7,358 nucleotides of DNA from Magnetovibrio sp. GTDB lineage: Bacteria > Pseudomonadota > Alphaproteobacteria > Rhodospirillales > Magnetovibrionaceae. Both the position numbers and the translations under genes were made by a program. The notes under the pieces were generated by a model. That model was not told the origin of the DNA, ran no database searches, and was given only the letters and a program-made list of their open reading frames with translations. Of this stretch, positions 1 through 5,104 are shown in pieces. Numbering within the stretch: position 1 is the stretch's first letter; every line of letters begins with the position of its first letter. The stretch is from NCBI GenBank assembly GCA_016763255.1, contig JAESUA010000176.1, positions 1 through 7,358 on the forward strand, read 5' to 3'.

Positions 1-150
1 GGTGCGGTGTTCGCCCTCACCAGTGCAGCCGAGCCAGTCGCAAGTCCGCAGATTTGTGGCTTTTGCACCGGTTGCGCGCCCACTTCGGGCACGCTTGGTG
101 GTGAACTTAAATGAGGTTTCTAACCCGGCTTTGCGTGCTTGGCTTTTCAT
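1..150 (-). CDS. J-domain (DnaJ-like) family protein, N-terminal part only, cut by the window edge
   Basis: The minus strand is open from an ATG at 150-148 to the left edge, giving 50 codons. Residues 1-33 are basic and of low complexity (MKSQARKAGL at the start). They are followed by RTCDWLGCTGEGEHRT at residues 35-50, with Cys37 and Cys42. A C-x-W/H-x-G-C-x3-G-x-[HY]-R motif at this distance from the N-terminus is what I know from alphaproteobacterial J-domain proteins, where a C-terminal J domain follows. The gene also diverges from bolA, a usual position for that family. An in-frame TAA lies just upstream of the ATG, so this is the only upstream ATG start in this frame; no good Shine-Dalgarno sequence is visible. 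The J domain lies outside the window, so a co-chaperone role for Hsp70/DnaK is inferred from the family and not shown by the sequence. The opposite strand is also open here (ending at 114) but shows no familiar motif. Confidence 0.72.
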   Translation of the reverse strand, partial: MKSQARKAGLETSFKFTTKRARSGRATGAKATNLRTCDWLGCTGEGEHRT

Positions 151-273
151 GGCTTAACTATGAGGGTTATGAGGGCGTCATGCAAGACGTGGTCTTAGGC
201 CATTTAGGCCCCTTGATCTATGAATTTTCCGGCTTATTTGTTCGAGGGCTAAACATTTTTTGAGGATATTCAT

Positions 274-543
274 ATGAGCATTCGCGCCATTATCGAAACC
301 AAGCTTAAGGCGGCGCTTAAGCCGGAGCACTTAGAAGTGATTGATAATTCCGCCCAACATGCCGGTCATGCCGGGGCACGACCGGGCGGCGAGAGCCATT
401 TTGCGGTGGTGGTGGTCTCCACGGCCTTTAACGGCCAAAACCGTGTTCAGCGTCAGCGCATGGTCTATCAAGCCCTGAGCGAAGAAATGACCTCTCACAT
501 ACACGCGCTGGAGTTGAAAACACTTTCTCCAGACGACGTTTAG
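274..543 (+). CDS. bolA: BolA family protein
   Basis: This is an 89-residue protein, the usual length for BolA. Family signatures are clear: an N-terminal helix (RAIIETKLKAAL), LEVIDNSAQHAGHAGA at residues 20-35, GGESHF at 38-43, a VVVVS strand, RVQRQRMVYQAL at 57-68, and IHAL at 76-79 containing the conserved C-terminal His77. BolA proteins pair with monothiol glutaredoxins and can share a [2Fe-2S] cluster through that His and a residue in the His-rich loop (His29/His32 here); they act in the cytoplasm in redox and iron sensing or Fe-S trafficking. The E. coli RHR motif is RQR here, and the usual DES is DNS. The start is fixed by GAGGAT at 262-267, six bases before the ATG. The gene diverges from the J-domain gene and appears to be transcribed alone, since the next plus-strand gene is 221 bases away. 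Confidence 0.95.
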   Translation: MSIRAIIETKLKAALKPEHLEVIDNSAQHAGHAGARPGGESHFAVVVVSTAFNGQNRVQRQRMVYQALSEEMTSHIHALELKTLSPDDV

Positions 544-552
544 GTTATTTAG

Positions 553-571
553 TTATACTTTAGTTTATACT
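553..571 (+). repeat. short direct repeat (TTATACT twice, 12-base period) downstream of bolA
   Basis: TTATACT occurs at 553-559 and again at 565-571, each preceded by an AGT-like context. The pair lies upstream of the TATAAT box at 627. RHH proteins often bind pairs of short direct or inverted repeats near their own promoter, so these could be operator half-sites. That is inference from the family; in AT-rich intergenic DNA a 7-base repeat can arise by chance. Confidence 0.3.
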
Positions 572-626
572 GTAAATGCCTAAAAACAGGGCAGTAAGGG
601 AAAATACTTTTGTATTCAAGTGCTTG

Positions 627-632
627 TATAAT
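627..632 (+). promoter_or_regulatory. candidate -10 box for the ribbon-helix-helix gene
   Basis: A perfect TATAAT lies in the AT-rich bolA-RHH gap. No good -35 hexamer is found 16-18 bases upstream (for example ATACTT at 604-609), so activation or a relaxed promoter would be needed. It would imply a leader of about 125 bases before the ATG at 765. A second, weaker candidate is TACAAT at 668-673 with TTGAAA at 648-653, but that spacing (14 bases) is too short for a standard promoter. Confidence 0.4.
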
Positions 633-711
633 AGTCCAAAGGGGCCATTGAAAAGAAAGTCGATTGATACAATCCTTACATGTGTTGAATAAGTTCGTTC
701 AATGCAAACGC

Positions 712-732
712 GGAAAGTGGAACAGCTTTCCA
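712..732 (+). promoter_or_regulatory. inverted repeat in the leader of the ribbon-helix-helix gene
   Basis: GGAAAG at 712-717 pairs with CTTTCC at 726-731 around an 8-base loop. An alternative register pairs TGGAA (718-722) with TTCCA (728-732). It ends 32 bases before the start codon. It could be a leader hairpin or a protein-binding dyad for autoregulation. There is no T-run after it, so it is not an intrinsic terminator. Confidence 0.35.
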
Positions 733-764
733 GAGGCTAAACCCAAGACGGGGGAAGTAGGCGA

Positions 765-1082
765 ATGAACAGCCGACTCCAAAGCAGGAATGTAACAGTC
801 GATGGCCACCGCACCAGCTTGCGTCTAGAGCAAGATGTGTGGGTGGCACTTGAAGAAATTTGTGAACGCGAAGACATGACCGTTCACGAAGTGTGCACCT
901 TGATCGAGCAACGGCGTATCGGTTCCAGCCGCACCGCTGCGGTTCGAGCCTTCATACTTGGCTATTTCCGTGAAGCTGCGTCCGATACTGGACATGTCCG
1001 TGCAGGTCACGGCAATCTTGCCAAAATTGCCAGCACCACAAAGCAGATCGATCGTGAGGTAATTGCAGCCACACTGAACTAA
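765..1082 (+). CDS. ribbon-helix-helix domain protein (RHH_4 type), probable DNA-binding regulator
   Basis: This is a 105-residue protein. Residues 8-22 (RNVTVDGHRTSLRLE) contain the DNA-contacting beta strand, followed by helix A (DVWVALEEICERED, 24-37), helix B (TVHEVCTLIEQRR, 39-51) and a final helix (TAAVRAFILGYFREAA, 57-72). The order 'VTVDGHRTS-x-LE-x-x-x-W-x-AL' through 'AVR-x-F-(I/V)-L' is characteristic of the alphaproteobacterial RHH_4 family of small cytoplasmic proteins that dimerise on DNA. About 33 residues follow the usual end of the domain (from 73) and have no motif I recognise. The start is supported by GGGGA at 751-755 upstream of the ATG. The gene stands alone between bolA and a convergent CBS gene. 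Its targets cannot be read from the sequence; autoregulation through the repeats in its leader is possible. There is no toxin gene beside it, so it is not an evident antitoxin. Confidence 0.88.
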   Translation: MNSRLQSRNVTVDGHRTSLRLEQDVWVALEEICEREDMTVHEVCTLIEQRRIGSSRTAAVRAFILGYFREAASDTGHVRAGHGNLAKIASTTKQIDREVIAATLN

Positions 1083-1126
1083 GGCTGCACTCATAAGCTT
1101 CGGTTTATGCGAAGGGATTTGGGTTG

Positions 1127-1150
1127 CCGAAGACGCTTACGCGTCTTCGG
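1127..1150 (-). terminator. perfect 10-bp stem-loop at the end of the CBS gene, stop codon in the loop
   Basis: CCGAAGACGC (1127-1136) and GCGTCTTCGG (1141-1150) form a perfect 10-bp stem with a 4-base loop (1137-1140). Read on the minus strand the loop is GTAA, a GNRA tetraloop closed by a C-G pair, and its last three bases are the TAA stop codon of the CBS gene. The stem encodes the C-terminal Pro-Glu-Asp-Ala. No T-tract follows on either strand, so it is not a textbook intrinsic terminator. It lies between two convergent genes and more likely acts as a 3' end stabiliser or a Rho-assisted barrier. Only the minus-strand transcript has the GNRA loop; the plus-strand loop is UUAC. Confidence 0.55.
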
Positions 1151-1583
1151 GGCCGAAAGCCTTTGTGCTGGCATCGTTGATGTTGATGTTGAGTTCAGTT
1201 AAAGCCGCATTCAATAAATCGCGCATCGACACCATGGCGACCACACGATGTTGCTCGTTGACCACGGGCAAGTGGCGGATGTTGCGCGTTAACATCAGCT
1301 CGATGGCGTCCAGGCAATTGTCTGAAGGCTGCAAACATTCGGGGTTCTCAGTCATCACATCGGACAAAGGTGTGGCCTGCGGATTTAGGCCACAGGCCAG
1401 AACCCGGTGGGTGATGTCGCGTTCACTGAGGATGCCGATTAGCACGTCGTCACCATCGGTGATGGCGACGGCGGCGATGTTGCGTGTGCTCATCGCCTGC
1501 ACGGCATCATGAACAGAACTGGTTTTATTGAGAGCAACGATGTCTTGTTCGCACACGACATCGGGAATAATGCGCCGATGCAT
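1137..1583 (-). CDS. CBS-pair domain protein
   Basis: This 148-residue protein is almost entirely a Bateman module. CBS 1 spans about residues 11-62, ending in IGILSERDITHRV. CBS 2 spans about 75-127 and contains DVMTENPECLQP, RNIRHLPVV and VAMVSMRDLL. The N-terminus (MHRRIIPDVV) matches stand-alone CBS proteins of alphaproteobacteria. Such modules bind adenosine nucleotides (AMP, ATP, SAM, NAD) and sense energy state or regulate a partner; no catalytic domain is fused here, so the partner is unknown. A short hydrophilic tail follows (residues 128-148). The ATG is preceded by GGGGGA on the minus strand (1599-1594), ten bases away, which supports the start. The gene converges with the RHH gene and is separated by 204 bases from the CorC-like gene upstream, so it probably has its own promoter. 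It is expected in the cytoplasm. Confidence 0.9.
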   Translation of the reverse strand: MHRRIIPDVVCEQDIVALNKTSSVHDAVQAMSTRNIAAVAITDGDDVLIGILSERDITHRVLACGLNPQATPLSDVMTENPECLQPSDNCLDAIELMLTRNIRHLPVVNEQHRVVAMVSMRDLLNAALTELNININDASTKAFGPEDA

Positions 1584-1620
1584 TCAGGTATTCTCCCCCA
1601 TTTGGCTTTCGCCATTGATT

Positions 1621-1626
1621 TTTATA
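1621..1626 (-). promoter_or_regulatory. candidate -10 box for the CBS gene
   Basis: TATAAA on the minus strand lies 38 bases before the ATG at 1583, in AT-rich DNA. The hexamer at the -35 distance (TGAGTG at 1649-1644) is a poor match. The nine-base G run (minus strand) at 1662-1654 would lie just upstream of that -35 position. This is a weak call from base composition and position. Confidence 0.3.
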
Positions 1627-1653
1627 TCTGATTAAGTGTGCATCACTCACGTG

Positions 1654-1662
1654 CCCCCCCCC
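1654..1662. repeat. homopolymer run of nine C (G on the minus strand)
   Basis: Nine C in a row lie in the gap between the CorC-like gene and the CBS gene, 71 bases upstream of the CBS start codon. They are flanked by CGTG (1650-1653) and CACG (1664-1667), which could form a short stem with the run in its loop. Runs of this length are prone to slippage in replication and in sequencing. Confidence 0.85.
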
Positions 1663-1771
1663 ACACGGGATGTAGAATGTTGCAGTGCACATTTTTACAA
1701 GATCGTGGCGTGGAAGTCATCACTGGATCGCATAAACGTAACATAAAATCATACAATATTGCTTTTGTGAC

Positions 1772-1796
1772 GCCCCTGAAGAGAGGATTAAGGGGC
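1772..1796 (-). terminator. 6-bp stem-loop at the end of the CorC-like gene, stop codon in the loop
   Basis: GCCCCT (1772-1777) and AGGGGC (1791-1796) pair around a 13-base loop (1778-1790). On the minus strand the loop opens with TAA, the stop codon of the CorC-like gene. The stem is GC-rich but short, and the following minus-strand sequence (GTCACAAAAG) has no T-tract, so this is a weak terminator or 3' end element. It would mark the end of the aroK-aroB-corC operon. Confidence 0.35.
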
Positions 1797-3083
1797 TGCC
1801 TTGTCTTGTTCGGGTGGTGTGATGCGGATGGCTTTGATTTGGTGGTGGAAGCGGCGCAAAATTTCGAAGCGGAAACCAAAAAACAAGAATGTTTGACCGA
1901 CGTCGGGAATGCGCCGAGATTCATGCAAAATCAGCCCGGCTATGGTGGCGGCATCTTCATCGGGCAATTGCCAATCAAGCTGTCGATTGAGGTCGCGGAT
2001 GGTGACGTCGCCCTGGACCACCAAGGTGCCATCGGGGTGTATATGCACGCCGGCTACGGAGATATCGGTTTCGTCCGAGATATCGCCGACGATTTCTTCC
2101 AGCACATCTTCCAGCGTCACGATGCCTTGTAGGCTGCCGTACTCATCCACCACCATGGAAAAATGCTCGCGCCGGGCGCGAAAAGCCTGCAGTTGATCCA
2201 GCAGCGGTGTATATTCGGGTACGAACCATGGCTTGGCGGCAATCGATAATATGTCGAGCTGCTCTAAGCCTTGGGATCCCCTTGGGTCTTTGGCGGGGTG
2301 CTCGCGGACTTCGCGAAGGAGCGCTTTGGCATGCAGCACACCGACGATGTTGTCGGGTTCATCATGCCACAATGGCAGGCGCGAATAAGGGCTTTCAAGC
2401 ACCTGATTGATGATGTCTTCGATGGGGTCGGCGGCGTTGACCGCCATCACCCCTTTGCGGTGCGTCATGATTTCGCCCACCTGCACGTCGCTGAGGTCCA
2501 AGACACTGCGCAACATCACGCCGGATTCCCTATCATCGCCGAGGGCATTGGTGGTGTGCAGATCGATAGCACCACGTAATTCTAGGGTTGAAGAATGAAG
2601 GTCATCACTGGCATGGGAATCAACTTTGAAGAGGCGCAGCAGCAGCCCAACGACAAAGTTGGTGGTGGCGACAAATGGTGTCAGGACAATGACCAGGGCA
2701 TTGATGATTGAAACAACCCCCAGCGCCGCGCGGTTGGCATGACGGATGGCGTAGGTCTTGGGCAAGATTTCGGCAAATATCAAAACCAGGAAGGTCATGC
2801 TCACCGTCGCCAGAACCACGCCCGCTTCGCCGAACATGGTCATCAAAAGGCTGGTGGCCAGCGCACTGGCCAAGATATTGACCAAATTGTTGCCCAGCAA
2901 GATGGTGCCAATCAGGCGTTCGCGGTTGTCATAAAGTCTATTGACCATGGCGGCGCGGGGGTTGCCGCTTTTTTCCAACTGGTGCATCAGCGGTCGTGAT
3001 GCCGTCGTCAGGGCGGTTTCCGATCCGGAAAAAAATGCGGACAAGATCAAGAGAATTAAAATTGCGGCGGCGATGTATATCAT
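1788..3083 (-). CDS. CNNM/CorC (HlyC/CorC) family membrane protein with DUF21, CBS pair and CorC_HlyC domains
   Basis: This is a 431-residue inner-membrane protein with full family architecture. The DUF21/CNNM membrane domain covers about 1-180, with the SGSETALTTAS motif at 19-29, GNNLVNI at 64-70 and EILPKTYAIRH at 105-115. Hydrophobic segments lie near 2-18, 57-83, 87-106 and 121-150. The cytoplasmic CBS pair covers about 203-335 and contains the typical MVVDEYGSLQGIVTLED (310-326) and EEIVGDISDE. The CorC_HlyC domain (about 345-422) has the DGT..VQGDVTIRDLN start. Members are linked to magnesium or cobalt efflux and to envelope ion homeostasis; the old 'hemolysin' label is misleading. The ion cannot be read from the sequence. 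The start is supported by AAAAGG (3097-3092, minus), eight bases before the ATG. It lies 15 bases after aroB and is the last gene of the aroK-aroB operon. Confidence 0.94.
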   Translation of the reverse strand: MIYIAAAILILLILSAFFSGSETALTTASRPLMHQLEKSGNPRAAMVNRLYDNRERLIGTILLGNNLVNILASALATSLLMTMFGEAGVVLATVSMTFLVLIFAEILPKTYAIRHANRAALGVVSIINALVIVLTPFVATTNFVVGLLLRLFKVDSHASDDLHSSTLELRGAIDLHTTNALGDDRESGVMLRSVLDLSDVQVGEIMTHRKGVMAVNAADPIEDIINQVLESPYSRLPLWHDEPDNIVGVLHAKALLREVREHPAKDPRGSQGLEQLDILSIAAKPWFVPEYTPLLDQLQAFRARREHFSMVVDEYGSLQGIVTLEDVLEEIVGDISDETDISVAGVHIHPDGTLVVQGDVTIRDLNRQLDWQLPDEDAATIAGLILHESRRIPDVGQTFLFFGFRFEILRRFHHQIKAIRITPPEQDKAAP

Positions 3084-3098
3084 GCCCTTAGCCTTTTA

Positions 3099-4226
3099 TC
3101 AGCTTGAGTTTTTGAGCCAGTCATTAAGAAGGGCGCGCACATCGGCGGTGTCGATGTCTCGGGTGACATAAGCTTGTCCGATGCCGCGCGCCAGGATGAA
3201 GGTCAACTTACCGTCTTCGACTTTTTTGTCGCGGCTCATATGATCCATCAGCTTGTCTGTGGTCCACCCATCTGTATTTAACGCCTTAAAATCTGACGCA
3301 AGGCCGATGGCGTCAAAGTGTGCCGCTGTGCGAGCGCTGTCTTGGCCGGAACAAAGCTCCAATCGCCGGGACAGATCAAACGCCATGGCGGTGCCGATGG
3401 AGACGGCTTCGCCATGCAAAAGGGTTCCGCCGTAACCGGTTTCAGCTTCCAGCGCGTGGCCGAAGGTATGGCCCAAGTTTAACAAGGCACGTTTGCCGCT
3501 TTCACGTTCATCTTCGGCCACCACACGGGCCTTGGCCGCGCAACTGGTCAGCACCGCATGACGGCGCTTGTCCATATCGCCATCAATCAGCGCTTGGGCG
3601 TTCACTTCCAGCCATTCGAAAAAATCAGGTGAATCGATCAGGCCGTATTTGACCACCTCGGCATAGCCCGCCAGCAGTTGGCGGCGGTCCAAGGTGTTGA
3701 GGGTTTGGGTGTCGGCCAGAACCAGTTTGGGCTGGTAAAATGCGCCGACCAGGTTTTTGCCATGCTTGGTGTTGATGCCGGTTTTGCCGCCGACCGAACT
3801 GTCGACTTGGCTCAACAACGTGGTGGGGACTTGGATGAAGGGTATGCCGCGCAAAATACTGGCGGCGGTGTAGCCGACCAAATCACCGATCACACCGCCG
3901 CCCAATGCGATCAGCGTGGTTGAGCGTTCGATCCTCATTTCCAAGATCGTTTCACACAGCTTTTGAAACTGCGCGAAGCTCTTGGTTTGCTCGCCGGCGG
4001 GCAGGGTGATGGTCTCGACCTTAATGCCAGCGCCTTCCAACGAAGCCTTCAGGGGGGCCAAATAATGCGGGGCGACGTTTTCATCGGTGATGATGATGCA
4101 GCGTGGCCGCGCCAGCACCGGTGCAATCTTGCTGGCGGCGCTTTCGATCAGGCCCGCGCCGATAACGATATCATAGCTGCGGTCGCCCAATTGCACACAT
4201 AAGGTATCGATATCGCCTGCTTTCAT
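3099..4226 (-). CDS. aroB: 3-dehydroquinate synthase
   Basis: The 375-residue length is typical. The enzyme converts DAHP (3-deoxy-D-arabino-heptulosonate 7-phosphate) to 3-dehydroquinate, the second step of the shikimate pathway, using NAD and a divalent metal in the cytoplasm. Visible motifs are the NAD-binding GGGVIGD at 109-115, PTTLLSQVDSSVGGKTG at 134-150 and GKNLVGAFYQP at 156-166. The metal ligands appear as Glu190 (AEVVKYG), His253 (NLGHTFGHALE) and His271 (LLHGEAVSIG). The active-site motif RDKKVEDGKLTFIL lies at 332-345. All key residues are present. Its ATG overlaps the aroK stop codon as ATGA (4226-4223), so the two genes are probably translationally coupled. The CorC-like gene follows after 15 bases. 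Confidence 0.98.
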   Translation of the reverse strand: MKAGDIDTLCVQLGDRSYDIVIGAGLIESAASKIAPVLARPRCIIITDENVAPHYLAPLKASLEGAGIKVETITLPAGEQTKSFAQFQKLCETILEMRIERSTTLIALGGGVIGDLVGYTAASILRGIPFIQVPTTLLSQVDSSVGGKTGINTKHGKNLVGAFYQPKLVLADTQTLNTLDRRQLLAGYAEVVKYGLIDSPDFFEWLEVNAQALIDGDMDKRRHAVLTSCAAKARVVAEDERESGKRALLNLGHTFGHALEAETGYGGTLLHGEAVSIGTAMAFDLSRRLELCSGQDSARTAAHFDAIGLASDFKALNTDGWTTDKLMDHMSRDKKVEDGKLTFILARGIGQAYVTRDIDTADVRALLNDWLKNSS

Positions 4227-4759
4227 GTGCTGTCTTGGTCCTTTAAGGCCTCAATGATCAAATCCACCGCGCTGTCGTGGTTTTCATTATCGGTATTGAT
4301 ATGAACGATGGCTTGTTTATAAATCGGATAGCGCTCAGTGGTAAGCTTTTCCAGTGTCTTCTTGGGGTCGCCGGTTTTCAAAAGCGGCCGACCGCCGCGT
4401 CGTGAGGTACGTTCGGCCAGGGCATCGAGGCTAGCCTTGAGCCAGACCGAGGTCGCGGCGTTGAGAATTTGAGCGCGGATTTCGGGGTTCATGAACACAC
4501 CGCCGCCGGTGGCCAAAACCATGGGGCCCTCATCCAAAAGCCGTTCCATGACACGCTTTTCCCCGGCGCGAAATTCCGCTTCACCATAAAGCTCGAAGAT
4601 ATCTTCGATGGAACAGCCAGCGGCTATTTTGATTTCGTCGTCCGAATCATGGAACGGTACGTTGAGACGTTTTGCCAAACGCCGGCCCACGGTACTTTTG
4701 CCCGCGCCCATTAAACCGATCAGCACGATCGGGCGGGTGATTTTGGGCAACTTGGACAC
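4223..4759 (-). CDS. aroK: shikimate kinase
   Basis: This is a 178-residue P-loop kinase that phosphorylates shikimate to shikimate 3-phosphate with ATP in the cytoplasm. Motifs are Walker A GLMGAGKST at 15-23, the shikimate-binding DSD at 38-40 with FR at 63-64, the GGG loop at 85-87, the lid GRPLL at 123-127 and ERYPIY at 142-147. The start is a GTG at 4759-4757, backed by a perfect AAGGAG (4773-4768 on the minus strand) eight bases upstream. This gives MSKLPKITRPIVLIGLMGAG, the usual short lead-in to the P-loop. It is the first gene of the aroK-aroB-corC operon and diverges from the small membrane protein gene at 4964, so its promoter should lie in 4774-4963. Confidence 0.97.
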   Translation of the reverse strand: MSKLPKITRPIVLIGLMGAGKSTVGRRLAKRLNVPFHDSDDEIKIAAGCSIEDIFELYGEAEFRAGEKRVMERLLDEGPMVLATGGGVFMNPEIRAQILNAATSVWLKASLDALAERTSRRGGRPLLKTGDPKKTLEKLTTERYPIYKQAIVHINTDNENHDSAVDLIIEALKDQDST

Positions 4760-4922
4760 GTTTGGCTCTCCTTAAGAATTCGCAGGCTAGTCTGTGGTTG
4801 ATCAGCTTGAAACCCTGACTGGAATCCTGGGCGGCAAGCCGATACACTGCCGAAAATTCGCCATACTTGGCGCTTAATGTCCGGACCCTAACATAACGAC
4901 CTCAGTCCGCAACAAAGTAGCG

Positions 4923-4928
4923 TATAAA
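4923..4928 (+). promoter_or_regulatory. candidate -10 box for the small membrane protein-xerD operon
   Basis: TATAAA lies 35 bases before the ATG at 4964, within the 204-base gap shared with aroK. The -35 position (about 4900-4905) shows no consensus hexamer. On the minus strand, no convincing -35/-10 pair for aroK could be picked out. The rest of the gap (4774-4920) shows no strong hairpin or repeat. Confidence 0.35.
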
Positions 4929-4963
4929 AACTCTAACTCGCACTTGAAGGTAAATTGATTCCC

Positions 4964-5104
4964 ATGCGCAAAATGTCCGTGATTTTTCTCCTTTTATTGG
5001 TGGCGTTGGTGGCGGGTGGGGCCGGTTGGCTGGCCACCTGGGACATTCCCGCACCGGTGAGCACTGTCGAAAAGGTTATTCCTGATGAACGCTTCCCGCG
5101 CTAA
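4964..5104 (+). CDS. small single-pass membrane protein (46 aa), function unknown
   Basis: The frame opens with MRKMSVIFLLLLVALVAGG: two basic residues, then a hydrophobic stretch at about residues 5-26. This is followed by WDIPAPVSTVEK and the C-terminus VIPDERFPR. It reads as one transmembrane helix or an uncleaved signal anchor with a short tail of about 18 residues, probably on the periplasmic side by the positive-inside rule. GAAGG at 4946-4950 lies 13 bases upstream of the ATG, a somewhat long spacing. The last 20 bases overlap the start of the next gene (ATG 5085) in another frame, and the next gene's ribosome binding site lies inside this ORF, which suggests coupled translation. From memory, alphaproteobacteria have similar short proteins ending in a VEKV(I/L)PD-R-like tail at this locus, but I could not check this. 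It is easily missed by gene callers because of its size. Confidence 0.72.
   Translation: MRKMSVIFLLLLVALVAGGAGWLATWDIPAPVSTVEKVIPDERFPR

Noticed and set aside
1..114. Plus-strand open frame ending in TGA at 112-114, as a possible C-terminus of an upstream gene
   Set aside because: The minus strand in the same place shows the C-x-W-x-G-C...GEHR motif of J-domain proteins and fits the divergent arrangement with bolA, so it is the better reading.
154..169. Possible CtrA-type site (TTAA-N7-TTAA) near TTAACTATGAGGGTTA
   Set aside because: The second half-site is not TTAA at the required spacing, so the match is too weak.
825..1094. Minus-strand ORF of 89 codons
   Set aside because: It lies antisense to the RHH gene, which has clear family motifs, and its translation resembles no family.
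1098..1114. Stem CTTCG/CGAAG after the RHH gene as an intrinsic terminator
   Set aside because: The stem is only 5 bp with a 7-base loop and no T-run follows; the strong hairpin at 1127-1150 is the better candidate for the convergent gene end.
1638..2132. Plus-strand ORF of 164 codons
   Set aside because: It runs antisense into the CorC-like gene, shows no recognisable domain, and has no ribosome binding site. Its openness follows from the codon bias of the opposite strand.
3320..3652. Plus-strand ORF of 110 codons opposite aroB
   Set aside because: aroB on the minus strand has complete catalytic motifs; this frame gives an Arg/Pro-rich, low-complexity translation typical of a shadow frame.
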